This document shows positions 32,094-39,126 of a stretch of 42,836 bases of DNA, piece after piece. How positions within the stretch are numbered: position 1 is the first letter of the stretch; every line of letters starts with the position of its first letter. The position numbers and the translations under genes are program-made. The stretch spans positions 193,991-236,826 of the forward strand of contig NZ_BBPQ01000005.1 of NCBI RefSeq assembly GCF_000787855.1. Reading direction: 5' to 3'. The notes below the pieces were generated by a model. The model saw only the letters and a program-made list of their open reading frames with translations. It did no database searches and was not told the origin of the DNA. This DNA comes from Streptacidiphilus anmyonensis. Its GTDB lineage: Bacteria; Actinomycetota; Actinomycetes; Streptomycetales; Streptomycetaceae.

Positions 32094-32640
32094 CAACGGC
32101 CTGCGCCCCGGCGACGGTCGTGGACCGACCGCGCTCGACGGCCTTGACATGCCGCCGGGCCAACCACAGCGGGACTGCACCGAAGACGCCGAAGGACATG
32201 TCGATCGGCAGCCACCAGAGCGGCAGTCCGCGCAGCGGCCCGCAGATCGCCGCGAGCGGGAGGATTCCGGCGCAGGCGATCAGCCCGAAGTCCAGCACCC
32301 ACACGTTGCGGACCGGATCGCGCAGCGGGCCGAGGAACGCCACGGCGATGACCAGGTGGGCGAAGGCGAGCCAGTCGGTCCCGTAGGCGAGGAACGGGTA
32401 GCTGCGGGCGGTGGCGACCAGCCCGGCGTGGACGTGCACGGCCCAGGCCACCGCGTCCGGGAAACGCCCCGCGAACCCCGCGAGCGGGGAGCCCCGGTCC
32501 GTCGCCCACCACACCAGCCACCCGGACTCGGTCACCAGCGGAAAGGCCGTCAGCCCCGCCAGCACCAGCCCGAACACGAACAGCACGATCCACACCCGCG
32601 CGCGCCGGAGGCGCTCCCCTTCGCTCATGCGCACCATCAT
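32080..32640 (-). CDS. Small integral membrane protein of unknown function
   Basis: About 186 residues with four or five membrane helices: VWIVLFVFGLVLAGLTAFPLV, FPDAVAWAVHVHAGLVATARSYPFLAYGTDWLAFAHLVIAVAFLG, VWVLDFGLIACAGILPLAAICGPLRGLPLWWLPIDMSFGVFGAVPLWLA. I do not recognise a named family with certainty; streptomycetes often have such a protein under a TetR-type regulator. The start is uncertain: ATG at 32640, 32637 or 32628. A perfect 14-bp palindrome lies directly upstream, so expression is probably repressed by a DNA-binding protein not encoded nearby. Its 3' end overlaps desCD. Confidence 0.72.
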   Translation of the reverse strand: MMVRMSEGERLRRARVWIVLFVFGLVLAGLTAFPLVTESGWLVWWATDRGSPLAGFAGRFPDAVAWAVHVHAGLVATARSYPFLAYGTDWLAFAHLVIAVAFLGPLRDPVRNVWVLDFGLIACAGILPLAAICGPLRGLPLWWLPIDMSFGVFGAVPLWLARRHVKAVERGRSTTVAGAQAVVSGP

Positions 32641-32650
32641 GGACCCGTTT

Positions 32651-32664
32651 TTGAACACGTTCAA
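32651..32664. promoter_or_regulatory. Perfect palindrome TTGAACACGTTCAA, likely operator
   Basis: TTGAAC-AC-GTTCAA, arms of 6 bp with no mismatch, 10 bases before the first ATG of the minus-strand membrane gene. TetR-family dimers bind sites of this kind. A TTGGCT further upstream on the minus strand (32682-32677) is a possible -35. Confidence 0.65.
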
Positions 32665-32745
32665 CTCGCCTTCTCGAGCCAACGTGCTCCAGGCCGGCAG
32701 GAGGGTGAAGATCCCCGGGGCCGGGCGCGAGGGAGAGCGCGAAAG

Positions 32746-32791
32746 AAGGGGCGGACGAGCCGCGGCGTGGGGTCCACGGTCCGTCCGCCCC
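32746..32791 (-). terminator. Terminator of the sedolisin protease gene
   Basis: AGGGGCGGACG / CGTCCGCCCCT, 11 perfect base pairs, 25 bases past the protease stop on the minus strand and followed there by TCTTTC. Confidence 0.85.
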
Positions 32792-32816
32792 TTCGGTCAA
32801 TCGGGGCTGTGCATGG

Positions 32817-34088
32817 TCAGCCCGCTGTGAAGGCCGTCAGGCCGTTCGGGGTGCCGAGGCCCGTCGGGCCGTCGTAGCCCGTGCCCGCGGTGCAGAGGTA
32901 GGACGGGTCGCAGCTGCCGTTGCTGCCGCTGGTGACGTCGTTGAGGGCGTCGGTGTGCTGGTACGGGTACTGCGCCGGGTAGTCGCCGCTGCCCGGGGCG
33001 CCCGCGTCGGCGTAGACGCCCGCGATGATCGGCGACGCGGCGCTGGTGCCGCCGTAGACCTGCCAGCCGGAGGCGCCGTAGCTGTCGTAGACGGCGACGC
33101 CGGTGGCCGGGTCGGCGACGGCGGAGACGTCGGCGACGGTGCGGTTCGCGCAGCCGCTGTCGGTCTGCCAGGCGGGCTTGGGCTCGAAGGCGGAGCAGCC
33201 GGAGCCGGTGCCCTCGGTGCTGGAGGTGGACCAGACGCTCTCGCTCCAGCCACGGCTGCTGGAGTCCTTGGTGAGCGAGGTGCCGCCGACGGAGGTGACG
33301 TACTGGCTCGACGCCGGGTACTCCGCGCCGTAGGCCGAGTCGCCGGCGGAGACGGTGATGGCGACGCCCGGGTGGTTGAAGTAGCTGCTGTCGGCGGACA
33401 GGTCGGAGGAGTCCTCGGAGCCGCCGTAGCTGTTGGAGACGAACTTCGCGCCCATGGAGACGGCCTGGTTGACCGCGGTGCCCAGGTCGGTCATGTTCGC
33501 CGAGTCGGCCTCGACCAGGACGATGTGGGCCTCGGGGGCGATCGCGGAGACCATGTCGAGGTCCAGGGATATCTCGCCGGCCCAACCCGAGTCGGCGCTC
33601 GGGTAGTTGGTGCCGCCGTTCTCGTCGACCTTGCTGAAGCAGCCGTTGTCGCTGGTGCAGGCTGGCAGGCCGTACTGGCTGCGGTAGGTCGCCAGGTCCG
33701 ACTCGGCGTTCGGGTCGTCCTGCGCGTCCACGATCGCCACGGTCTGGCCCGCGCCGCCGTCGGCGGGCAGGTTGTAGGCGCTGAGCAGGTCGCTCGGGCC
33801 GTAGCCGGAGGGGGTCGCGGCTGCGGACACGGCGTGCGCGGCGAAGACGTGCGGCTGGGCGACGTCGGTGCGCACCTCCGCGAGACAGGACATCATGCGG
33901 ACATGCTTGGGGGCGCCGCAGAGGTGCCGGGTGTGCACGTGGTGGGAGGCGGTGCTCGCCGCCGCCTGACCCGACGCCACCGAGCTTGCGGTCGCGGGTG
34001 CGGCGATGGCGGCTGCGCCGCCGATGAGGGTGACCACGGCGATGCCGACGGCCGTGGTCGTGCGACGCGGAACAGATCCCTTGCCCAT
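32817..34088 (-). CDS. Secreted S53 (sedolisin) family serine-carboxyl peptidase
   Basis: 423 residues. An N-terminal signal peptide (TAVGIAVVTLIGGAAAIAAPATAS) is followed by a short pro-like region and the catalytic domain from about residue 95 (GYGPSDLLSAYNLPADGGAGQTVAIVDAQDDPN). The sedolisin set is present: E172 and D176 in WAGEISLDLDM, D250 in SAGD, and S349 in GGTSAASP. The C-terminal calcium-site pattern DVTSGSNG...GYDGPTGLGTPNG is kept. The pro-region (about 60-90 residues) is much shorter than the roughly 170-residue pro-kumamolisin domain of classic members. It should degrade protein outside the cell, probably at acidic pH as the family does. AGGA precedes the ATG at a long spacing. 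Confidence 0.93.
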   Translation of the reverse strand: MGKGSVPRRTTTAVGIAVVTLIGGAAAIAAPATASSVASGQAAASTASHHVHTRHLCGAPKHVRMMSCLAEVRTDVAQPHVFAAHAVSAAATPSGYGPSDLLSAYNLPADGGAGQTVAIVDAQDDPNAESDLATYRSQYGLPACTSDNGCFSKVDENGGTNYPSADSGWAGEISLDLDMVSAIAPEAHIVLVEADSANMTDLGTAVNQAVSMGAKFVSNSYGGSEDSSDLSADSSYFNHPGVAITVSAGDSAYGAEYPASSQYVTSVGGTSLTKDSSSRGWSESVWSTSSTEGTGSGCSAFEPKPAWQTDSGCANRTVADVSAVADPATGVAVYDSYGASGWQVYGGTSAASPIIAGVYADAGAPGSGDYPAQYPYQHTDALNDVTSGSNGSCDPSYLCTAGTGYDGPTGLGTPNGLTAFTAG

Positions 34089-34251
34089 GGGGTTGAGGGG
34101 TCCTTTCGGGGTCGGCCGCCCTGTCGCCGGTGGGCAACAAGTGTCGTGAGCATGCCAAACGAAGCCCTGCTTCGCGGCCTGTCAGACCAGGACGGGTGGG
34201 GATATGACACCACAAGGTGGGGTGCGCCTTGCCGTGCTCAAGACAAGCAGT

Positions 34252-34269
34252 GCGTCATCTGACGCGTCA
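34252..34269. promoter_or_regulatory. Overlapping palindromes with three GCGTCA half-sites
   Basis: GCGTCA-TC-TGACGC (34252-34265) shares its right arm with TGACGCGTCA (34260-34269). The site lies about 170 bases upstream of the protease start within a 289-base stretch (34089-34377) that otherwise shows no gene. That stretch also has a 7-bp hairpin ACGCACA/TGTGCGT at 34299-34325. Confidence 0.5.
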
Positions 34270-34377
34270 ACAAGAGCCCTGAGGATTTTCAGAGGAAGAC
34301 GCACACAACTCGGTCACTTGTGCGTAAAAACCCCTGCTGAGAGGCTGTCACCCGGGGTCGGCGCTCCCAGCTTTCTT

Positions 34378-35343
34378 TCAGGATTCGTCACCCAGCGTCG
34401 CCAGAACCGCATCCGCCATGCCCTGCTCCCCCCGCGCGTTCGGGTGGAGCGAGGCCGCCTGCGCGGTCGGCAGCAGCGGTTCGATCCAGCGGATCGAGGC
34501 CGTCTCGCAGGCGTCGTGGCCGAGCGAGGGCGTCCAGGTGTCCACGAAGCGCGCGCCGGCGGCAGCGGCGCGCTGCCGCAGCATCGCGTTCAGATGCTGC
34601 TCCTTGACCCGCAGATAGGCCACGTCGTCGACCGTCATCGCGAGCCCGGACGCGCAGGCCCCGCCGTCGGCGGGCAGGATCTCCGGGTAGCCGACCACGT
34701 ACACGCGCGCGTGCGGGGCGCGGCGGTGGATCGCCGCCAGGGCGACCGCGAGCTGCTCCCCCGCCGTGCGGATCCGCGCCTCGACGCGGTCGCCGCCCGT
34801 GGTCAGCTGCTCGCGGCAGGGCGTCTGCCGCAGCAGACCCGCGGTGACGCAGCGCTCGACCAGGTCGGCGAAGCCGATGTCGTTGCCGCCGATGCCGAGG
34901 GTGACCAGCCGGGTGGAGGCCGAGAGCGCGGAGAGCTGGGCCGGGTTGGCGCCGTCGGAGGTGGACTGCCGACCATCCAGGTCCGTGATCCGCGCGCCGC
35001 TGCAGCTCACGTCCCGGAACTGGGCCGCCGTCAGGTGCAGGCGCGCGGCGAGCAGGGCCGGATAGGCGTGGCTGGACCGGTCGCAGCCGGCCGGGACCCC
35101 GGTCTGTTCGGGGATGCCGGGGCCGGCCGTGTACGAGTCGCCGAGCGCCACGTAGGGGCCGGACACGAGCGGCGTCGGTGAGAGCGAGGGCGAGGGTGAG
35201 GCCGGTGGTGGGGCGCTCGGCGCGGCCAGGGCGGCCCGGTTCGAGGAGTCCCTGGGCGCGGGCCGGTCGGAGCCGCCGCACGCGGTCAGCCCCGCGCAGA
35301 GCAGGGCGGCGACCATGGCCGCGCCCGTCCGTCGTATCCGCAT
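34378..35343 (-). CDS. SGNH/GDSL-family lipoprotein hydrolase
   Basis: 321 residues. MRIRRTGAAMVAALLCAGLTAC gives a lipoprotein signal with lipidated Cys22, then a Ser/Pro linker (PSAPPPASPSPSLSPTP). The SGNH blocks are clear: block I VALGDSYTAGPG with Ser70, block II SCSGARITDL with the oxyanion Gly, block III LGIGGNDIGF (GGND 152-155), block V SLHPNARGE with His300. It resembles the Streptomyces secreted esterase/lipase group with extra disulfides (several Cys pairs). It is a surface-anchored esterase acting on an unknown lipid or ester. ATG 35343 follows a GGGGTGG stretch. Confidence 0.92.
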   Translation of the reverse strand: MRIRRTGAAMVAALLCAGLTACGGSDRPAPRDSSNRAALAAPSAPPPASPSPSLSPTPLVSGPYVALGDSYTAGPGIPEQTGVPAGCDRSSHAYPALLAARLHLTAAQFRDVSCSGARITDLDGRQSTSDGANPAQLSALSASTRLVTLGIGGNDIGFADLVERCVTAGLLRQTPCREQLTTGGDRVEARIRTAGEQLAVALAAIHRRAPHARVYVVGYPEILPADGGACASGLAMTVDDVAYLRVKEQHLNAMLRQRAAAAGARFVDTWTPSLGHDACETASIRWIEPLLPTAQAASLHPNARGEQGMADAVLATLGDES

Positions 35344-35386
35344 GCCTACCACCCCTGAGCCGGTTCGTGCACCCACCCGGCCCACC

Positions 35387-35743
35387 CTACGTCGCGGGCG
35401 TGCCCTCCTCCGGGAGCGGCAGGAGCAGAGTCAGCAGCGGTCCGTGCTGCTGCGCGCCGTAGACGTCGGTCTCGCCGACGCTCCCGGACGGCAGCGGCCG
35501 ACGCAGGTTGAGCTTCACGGCGCGGGCGGGATCGTAGAAGATCGGCTCGCCCACGTCCGCCGCCGGGAGGCCGTACAGCTCCGCCACGACCTGACGGTTG
35601 ATCAAGCGGTCGCGCTTGACCAGTTCGTAGTGCCCGCGGGTGGTGAAGATCACGTCAAGGGTCAGCTCGAAGGGTCCGGCGTTCTTGCTGCGCACCACGT
35701 CGGCGAGGGCCGCGAGGGCGGCGAGCGGCTGTGCCTCGGTCAT
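35387..35743 (-). CDS. DUF4387-family protein
   Basis: 118 residues: LADVVRSKNAGPFELTLDVIFTTRGHYELVKRDRLINRQVVAELYGLPAADVGEPIFYDPARAVKLNLRRPLPSGSVGETDVYGAQQHGPLL. The KNAGPFELTLD and RPxxSGSxGExDVYGAQQHGPLL segments match DUF4387, a small domain usually found beside, or fused to, AtuA-like (DUF1446) proteins. Function is unknown; a role as partner subunit of the AtuA protein is inferred from this constant pairing. The ATG overlaps the AtuA stop as ATGA. Confidence 0.9.
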   Translation of the reverse strand: MTEAQPLAALAALADVVRSKNAGPFELTLDVIFTTRGHYELVKRDRLINRQVVAELYGLPAADVGEPIFYDPARAVKLNLRRPLPSGSVGETDVYGAQQHGPLLTLLLPLPEEGTPAT

Positions 35744-37110
35744 GACGCCCCCTCGGGCAGCTCGGTCCAGTGGATCGGGAACGACGCGCCCGGGTCGTCG
35801 ACGCGCAGGAGGTGGTAGACGCTCCACTCGTAGACCGCGCCCGCGTGGAAGTCGGAGGGCGAGTACGGGAAGGCGAGGTTCCCGGCGGTCGAGAGCCGGC
35901 CCGGGTAGCCGAAGTGCAGCATGGTGGAGCGGGCGAAGGCGCACAGCGTGTCGGCCAGCGCCTGGGTGCCGGCGACCGCCTCGATGACCAGGCCGACCTC
36001 GTGCCCGGCGACCACCGGGTGCGGTTCGAGCGCGCCCATGCAGCCGTCGCGTCCGTAGACGCGGACCAGGAGCCGGTACTCGTCCGGCTTCAGGTCGGGG
36101 AAGTTGTCGGCGACGCGCTCGCGCACGCCCGCGACGATCGCGTCCAGCTCGCGGACGAACACCGGGTCGCGGGCGCCGGCCAGCGAGACCGTGCGGTAGC
36201 CGCGCAGCCGCGCTCCCTCCAGCTTGAACGTGTACGGCGCGGGCACGTGGCGCGAGCCGGTGACCCGGACACCGCGCTCCCCCTCGGGGGTGAAGACGCA
36301 GTCGGTGAGGTCGAGATGGCCGCCGGGACCGGGCAGGTGGTACGGGTCGCTCTTCTCGTAGAGGGTGTGCGCGGCCACGGAGGTGGGCGTGCAGCGGCGC
36401 TCCGGCGAGAGCGGCTCGACGGTGAAGTGGTCGCGGCGGAGGGTGCCGAGCATGCAGTCGCTGCCGCTGCCCGGCACGGCCGCGATGGCGGCGCATTCCA
36501 GGATCTTGCCGAGGTGCAGCGCGAGGCCCGCGTCGAAGCCGTGCAGCAGGGGCAGCGCGGCGAAGACCGCCGGGTCGTAGGCGCGTCCGGCCAGCACCAG
36601 GTCGGCGCCGCCGCGCAGCGCCTCGACCAGCGGCTCCGCACCGAGCTGCGCCACGATCCTGCTGCTCGCGCGCACGTCCGCCTCGGTCAGCTCCGGCCCG
36701 AACGGGACGGCGGAGATCCGGTCGGCGCGCAGCGCGTCGAGCACGGTCTGCTGCGGGACGTCGGCTGGGATGAGGGCGGTGCGCAGCCGCAGGCCCCGCT
36801 CCGCGGCGATCGCGTCGGCGATGGCCCGCAGCCACTCCAGGTGCGGAGCGGCTCCGGCGCCACCCGCAGAGCCGACCACGACGGGGACCCGGAGCCGACG
36901 GGCGGCCGTCAGCATCCGCTCCAGGTCGCGCCGGACGGCGGCCCGGTCGGTGAAAGACTCGCCCGCGCCGAGGTAGTACGGCCCGGGGTCGCTGGACCCG
37001 GCGTCCGCCGCGATCACGTGCGGTCGACGGGCGAGGCCCTCCTCGAACGCCGCGTCGGGAAAGCCGTAACCGAGGATGGCCGTCGCGGCCAGGATCCGGA
37101 TCTCTTCCAT
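35740..37110 (-). CDS. AtuA-like (DUF1446) acyclic terpene utilization family protein
   Basis: 456 residues: IRILAATAILGYGFPDAAFEEGLARRPHVIAADAGSSDPGPYYLG at the start, VVVGSAGGAGAAPHLEWL, ADLVLAGRAYDPAVFAALPLLHGFDAGLALHLGKILECAAIAAVPGSGSDCMLGTL and EVGLVIEAVAGTQALADTLCAFARSTMLHFGYPGR. These match DUF1446/AtuA. AtuA is needed for citronellol catabolism in Pseudomonas, but its reaction is unknown; no other atu genes (carboxylase, hydratase) are seen here, so terpene use is not shown. GGAGG lies 8 bases before the ATG at 37110. It is coupled to DUF4387 and divergent from a zinc-ribbon protein. Confidence 0.9.
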   Translation of the reverse strand: MEEIRILAATAILGYGFPDAAFEEGLARRPHVIAADAGSSDPGPYYLGAGESFTDRAAVRRDLERMLTAARRLRVPVVVGSAGGAGAAPHLEWLRAIADAIAAERGLRLRTALIPADVPQQTVLDALRADRISAVPFGPELTEADVRASSRIVAQLGAEPLVEALRGGADLVLAGRAYDPAVFAALPLLHGFDAGLALHLGKILECAAIAAVPGSGSDCMLGTLRRDHFTVEPLSPERRCTPTSVAAHTLYEKSDPYHLPGPGGHLDLTDCVFTPEGERGVRVTGSRHVPAPYTFKLEGARLRGYRTVSLAGARDPVFVRELDAIVAGVRERVADNFPDLKPDEYRLLVRVYGRDGCMGALEPHPVVAGHEVGLVIEAVAGTQALADTLCAFARSTMLHFGYPGRLSTAGNLAFPYSPSDFHAGAVYEWSVYHLLRVDDPGASFPIHWTELPEGAS

Positions 37111-37276
37111 CGGCTGCCCCTCCACGCGTGACCGCCTCCCTCCGACTGCCGTCTTCTGCCGCGTTCCGTCGGCTGCCGCCGCGTTCCGCCGACCTCCGCC
37201 GGCCTCCGCCGGCTTCTGCCACCTGCGCGGCCAGCATAGGCTGGCGGCCTCGGCCGACAGGGGGAGGCGGCGCGAC

Positions 37277-37615
37277 ATGGCGACCGGAGACGACAAGGAC
37301 ACGGCGTTGCCGAGTTCCTGCCCGCGGTGCGGGCAGGAACTCGTACGGGAGACCACCCGGTCGCGGCGCGGCACCCACGAGTGGCGGAAGTGCCCCGACT
37401 GCGCCTGGATGGGCCGCCCCGATCCCAAGGGGGCCCCGATCCTCCACCCGTTCCATCGCCCGACCGGCGAGGAAGCCGACTGCGTCTTCTGCGGCGAGGA
37501 GGAGTGCAACCGCGCGAGCGAGTCCTTCGTCTGGGACGGCCGACTGTGCGAGTGGATCGTCTGCACGGCCTGCGGCCGGGAGAACGTGCGACGGATCGGG
37601 CCGTCGCCCGCCTGA
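37277..37615 (+). CDS. Small zinc-ribbon protein of unknown function
   Basis: 112 residues with five CxxC-type or near motifs: CPRC (N-terminal), CPDC, CVFC, a lone Cys in EECN, and CTAC near the end. Pairs CPRC/CPDC and CVFC/CTAC could form two rubredoxin-like zinc knuckles. Acidic and basic residues alternate, and there is no signal peptide or membrane helix. I do not recognise a characterised family. GGGGAGG lies about 10 bases before the ATG. It is divergent from the AtuA/DUF4387 operon across 166 bases of repetitive TCCGCCGGC-like sequence. Confidence 0.75.
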   Translation: MATGDDKDTALPSSCPRCGQELVRETTRSRRGTHEWRKCPDCAWMGRPDPKGAPILHPFHRPTGEEADCVFCGEEECNRASESFVWDGRLCEWIVCTACGRENVRRIGPSPA

Positions 37616-37622
37616 GGCCCGT

Positions 37623-37647
37623 CCGGCGTTGGCCCGTCCGACGCCGG
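37623..37647. terminator. Hairpin between convergent zinc-ribbon and membrane-protein genes
   Basis: CCGGCGT / ACGCCGG, 7 bp, located in the 42-base gap between the two stop codons. Confidence 0.5.
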
Positions 37648-37657
37648 CCGCGCCCGT

Positions 37658-38605
37658 TCAGGAGCGGACGGTCCGGCCGTCCGCTCCGCCGTCGATCCAC
37701 CGTCGCCACGCGAACACCACGACGACTGCCGTCAGGACGGCCACGGACGACGTCCATGCCGGGTCCAGCCTGACCAGTTCCGGCACGTCGAAGCGCAGCA
37801 GCCCGACGACCGCCGCCACACCGAGGGCGATCGGGCCGGCGGCGTCCCTGCGGGCCAGGACCAGCGCCAGGGCCAGGACCGCCGGGACGAACCAGACGAG
37901 CGTGACGATCGGCACCGTCACCTGCGTACGGTGGACCACGAGCATGATCACGTAGGGCACCAGGGCGAGCACCCCCGTCCATCCCACCGCCAGACGGTCA
38001 CGCGGGCTCGCCGCGCCCAGCATGTCGCGGGGCGCCGCGAGGAGCAGCAGCGACACGAAGAGGGACGGCAGCAGCGCCGAGCAGACCGCGTCGAGGCGCC
38101 CCGTCCCAAGGCCCGGCAGCGCCGTGAGGACGACGGGGAACTGACCCAACGTGCCGATGGCGCCCAGGATCCGCGCGGCGCCCGGTCGGCCGGACAGCAG
38201 CAGCGCGAGGACGGCCAGCCAGACCAGGGTCGCGCCCGAGGCGTCGAGCAGGACCGTCAGGTACGCCCCGCCGAGCTGCGCGAGCTGCGGCGGCGTGAGC
38301 GCCGTGACCACCACGTAGGCGAGGTAGGCGAGCCCCTGGGCCGCGCAGAGCACGACCGCCAGCGGTGCCGCGCGGGCCACGATCTCGTCGGCGCGGCCCT
38401 GGCCGCCGAGTCCGCAGCGCAGCCGCAGGCCGTGCCCCGCGACGTCCATCGCCTCGCGCAGCGTGGCGACCCGGCCCGCGCCGGCCGTGGCCTCGGCGTA
38501 GATCGCGGCGAGCTCCTGCGCGTGGGCCGTCCGGGCCGCCCTCGGGTAGGCGCGCAACGCCACCCGCAACAGGCCTGACCCGCCGTCCGTCTGATCCTTC
38601 GTCAT
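37658..38605 (-). CDS. Membrane protein coupled to a PadR regulator (HAAS-like N-terminus)
   Basis: 315 residues. A soluble N-terminal helical part (LLRVALRAYPRAARTAHAQELAAIYAEATAGAGRVATLREAMDVAGHGLRLRCG) is followed by seven or eight membrane helices from about residue 77 onward. The N-terminal pattern is that of streptomycete membrane proteins that accompany PadR regulators, sometimes called HAAS/permease-prefix regions. No transporter or enzyme motif is visible. Its ATG overlaps the PadR stop as ATGA, so it is made with the regulator and released from repression together with it. Confidence 0.82.
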   Translation of the reverse strand: MTKDQTDGGSGLLRVALRAYPRAARTAHAQELAAIYAEATAGAGRVATLREAMDVAGHGLRLRCGLGGQGRADEIVARAAPLAVVLCAAQGLAYLAYVVVTALTPPQLAQLGGAYLTVLLDASGATLVWLAVLALLLSGRPGAARILGAIGTLGQFPVVLTALPGLGTGRLDAVCSALLPSLFVSLLLLAAPRDMLGAASPRDRLAVGWTGVLALVPYVIMLVVHRTQVTVPIVTLVWFVPAVLALALVLARRDAAGPIALGVAAVVGLLRFDVPELVRLDPAWTSSVAVLTAVVVVFAWRRWIDGGADGRTVRS

Positions 38606-38952
38606 GCCGTCGCCCCCTTCAGGCCGGGCCGGAGCGCGAGGCGTCGCTCGGCCTCCGTCGCGACCGCGCGCAGCCGTGCCGTCTCCTCCGCGAGCGCGGT
38701 CACGCCCGGCTCGGCCAGCGCGTAGACCTTGCGCGCCCGGCCGTCGACGACCTCCTCCCGTTCCACCCGGACCATCCCCTCCCGTTGCAGCCGCTCCAGC
38801 GCGCCGTAGAGCGTGCCGGTGCGCAGCCGCACCCGTCCGTTCGAGATCTCGACGACCTCCTGCATCAGTGCGTAGCCGTGCCTCGGTTCGTCGGCCAAGG
38901 CGGTGAGCAGGAGCAGCGTCGGCTCCTGCATGGGGCGTGCACTTTGACTCAT
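38602..38952 (-). CDS. PadR-family transcriptional regulator
   Basis: 116 residues with the PadR winged helix: EPTLLLLTALADEPRHGYALMQEVVEISNGRVRLRTGTLYGALERLQREGMVRVEREEVVDGRARKVYALAEPGVTALAEE, then a single C-terminal helix as in the short PadR-s2 group. GTLYGALERLQREG is the recognition helix. The first ATG at 38952 sits directly downstream of a 25-bp dyad containing a -10-like TATATG, so the mRNA is probably leaderless; there is no good ribosome-binding site. Autoregulation with the coupled membrane protein is the natural reading. Confidence 0.9.
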   Translation of the reverse strand: MSQSARPMQEPTLLLLTALADEPRHGYALMQEVVEISNGRVRLRTGTLYGALERLQREGMVRVEREEVVDGRARKVYALAEPGVTALAEETARLRAVATEAERRLALRPGLKGATA

Positions 38953-38959
38953 GTCGCCT

Positions 38960-38990
38960 ACATATATCGGTGACCGGCATATGTCTGCAA
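38960..38990 (-). promoter_or_regulatory. PadR operator dyad over its own promoter
   Basis: A 25-bp dyad (38960-38984) centred on 38972: ACATAT-nn-CGGT-G-ACCG-nn-ATATGT, 20 of 24 arm positions pairing. On the minus strand TTGCAG (38990-38985) and TATATG (38966-38961) are spaced 18 bases apart, so the dyad covers the spacer and -10. The predicted RNA start is at or next to the ATG. Confidence 0.75.
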
Positions 38991-39066
38991 GAGCGCGAGC
39001 CACCTTGCCTCCGGCCGTCTCCACCGCGAGCATGAGTCCCGACGGCCCTACGGGGAGCCGTCGTTG

Positions 39067-39102
39067 GGCTGGGGAATCCGGCTGGGGAATCCGGCTGGGG
39101 AA
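39067..39102. repeat. 13-bp tandem repeat, 2.8 copies
   Basis: GGCTGGGGAATCC starts at 39067 and 39080, with a partial third copy from 39093. It is exact between the first two copies and lies 25 bases upstream of the flavoprotein start, just after a GACGGC/GCCGTC hairpin (39041-39062). Confidence 0.85.
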
Positions 39103-39126
39103 CTGCACTGGTGAAGGGGTGGGCGG

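Noticed and set aside
34299-34325. ACGCACA/TGTGCGT hairpin as a terminator of the SGNH hydrolase gene
   Set aside because: On the minus strand the T-run comes before, not after, the hairpin, so it is the wrong way round for a terminator of that gene.
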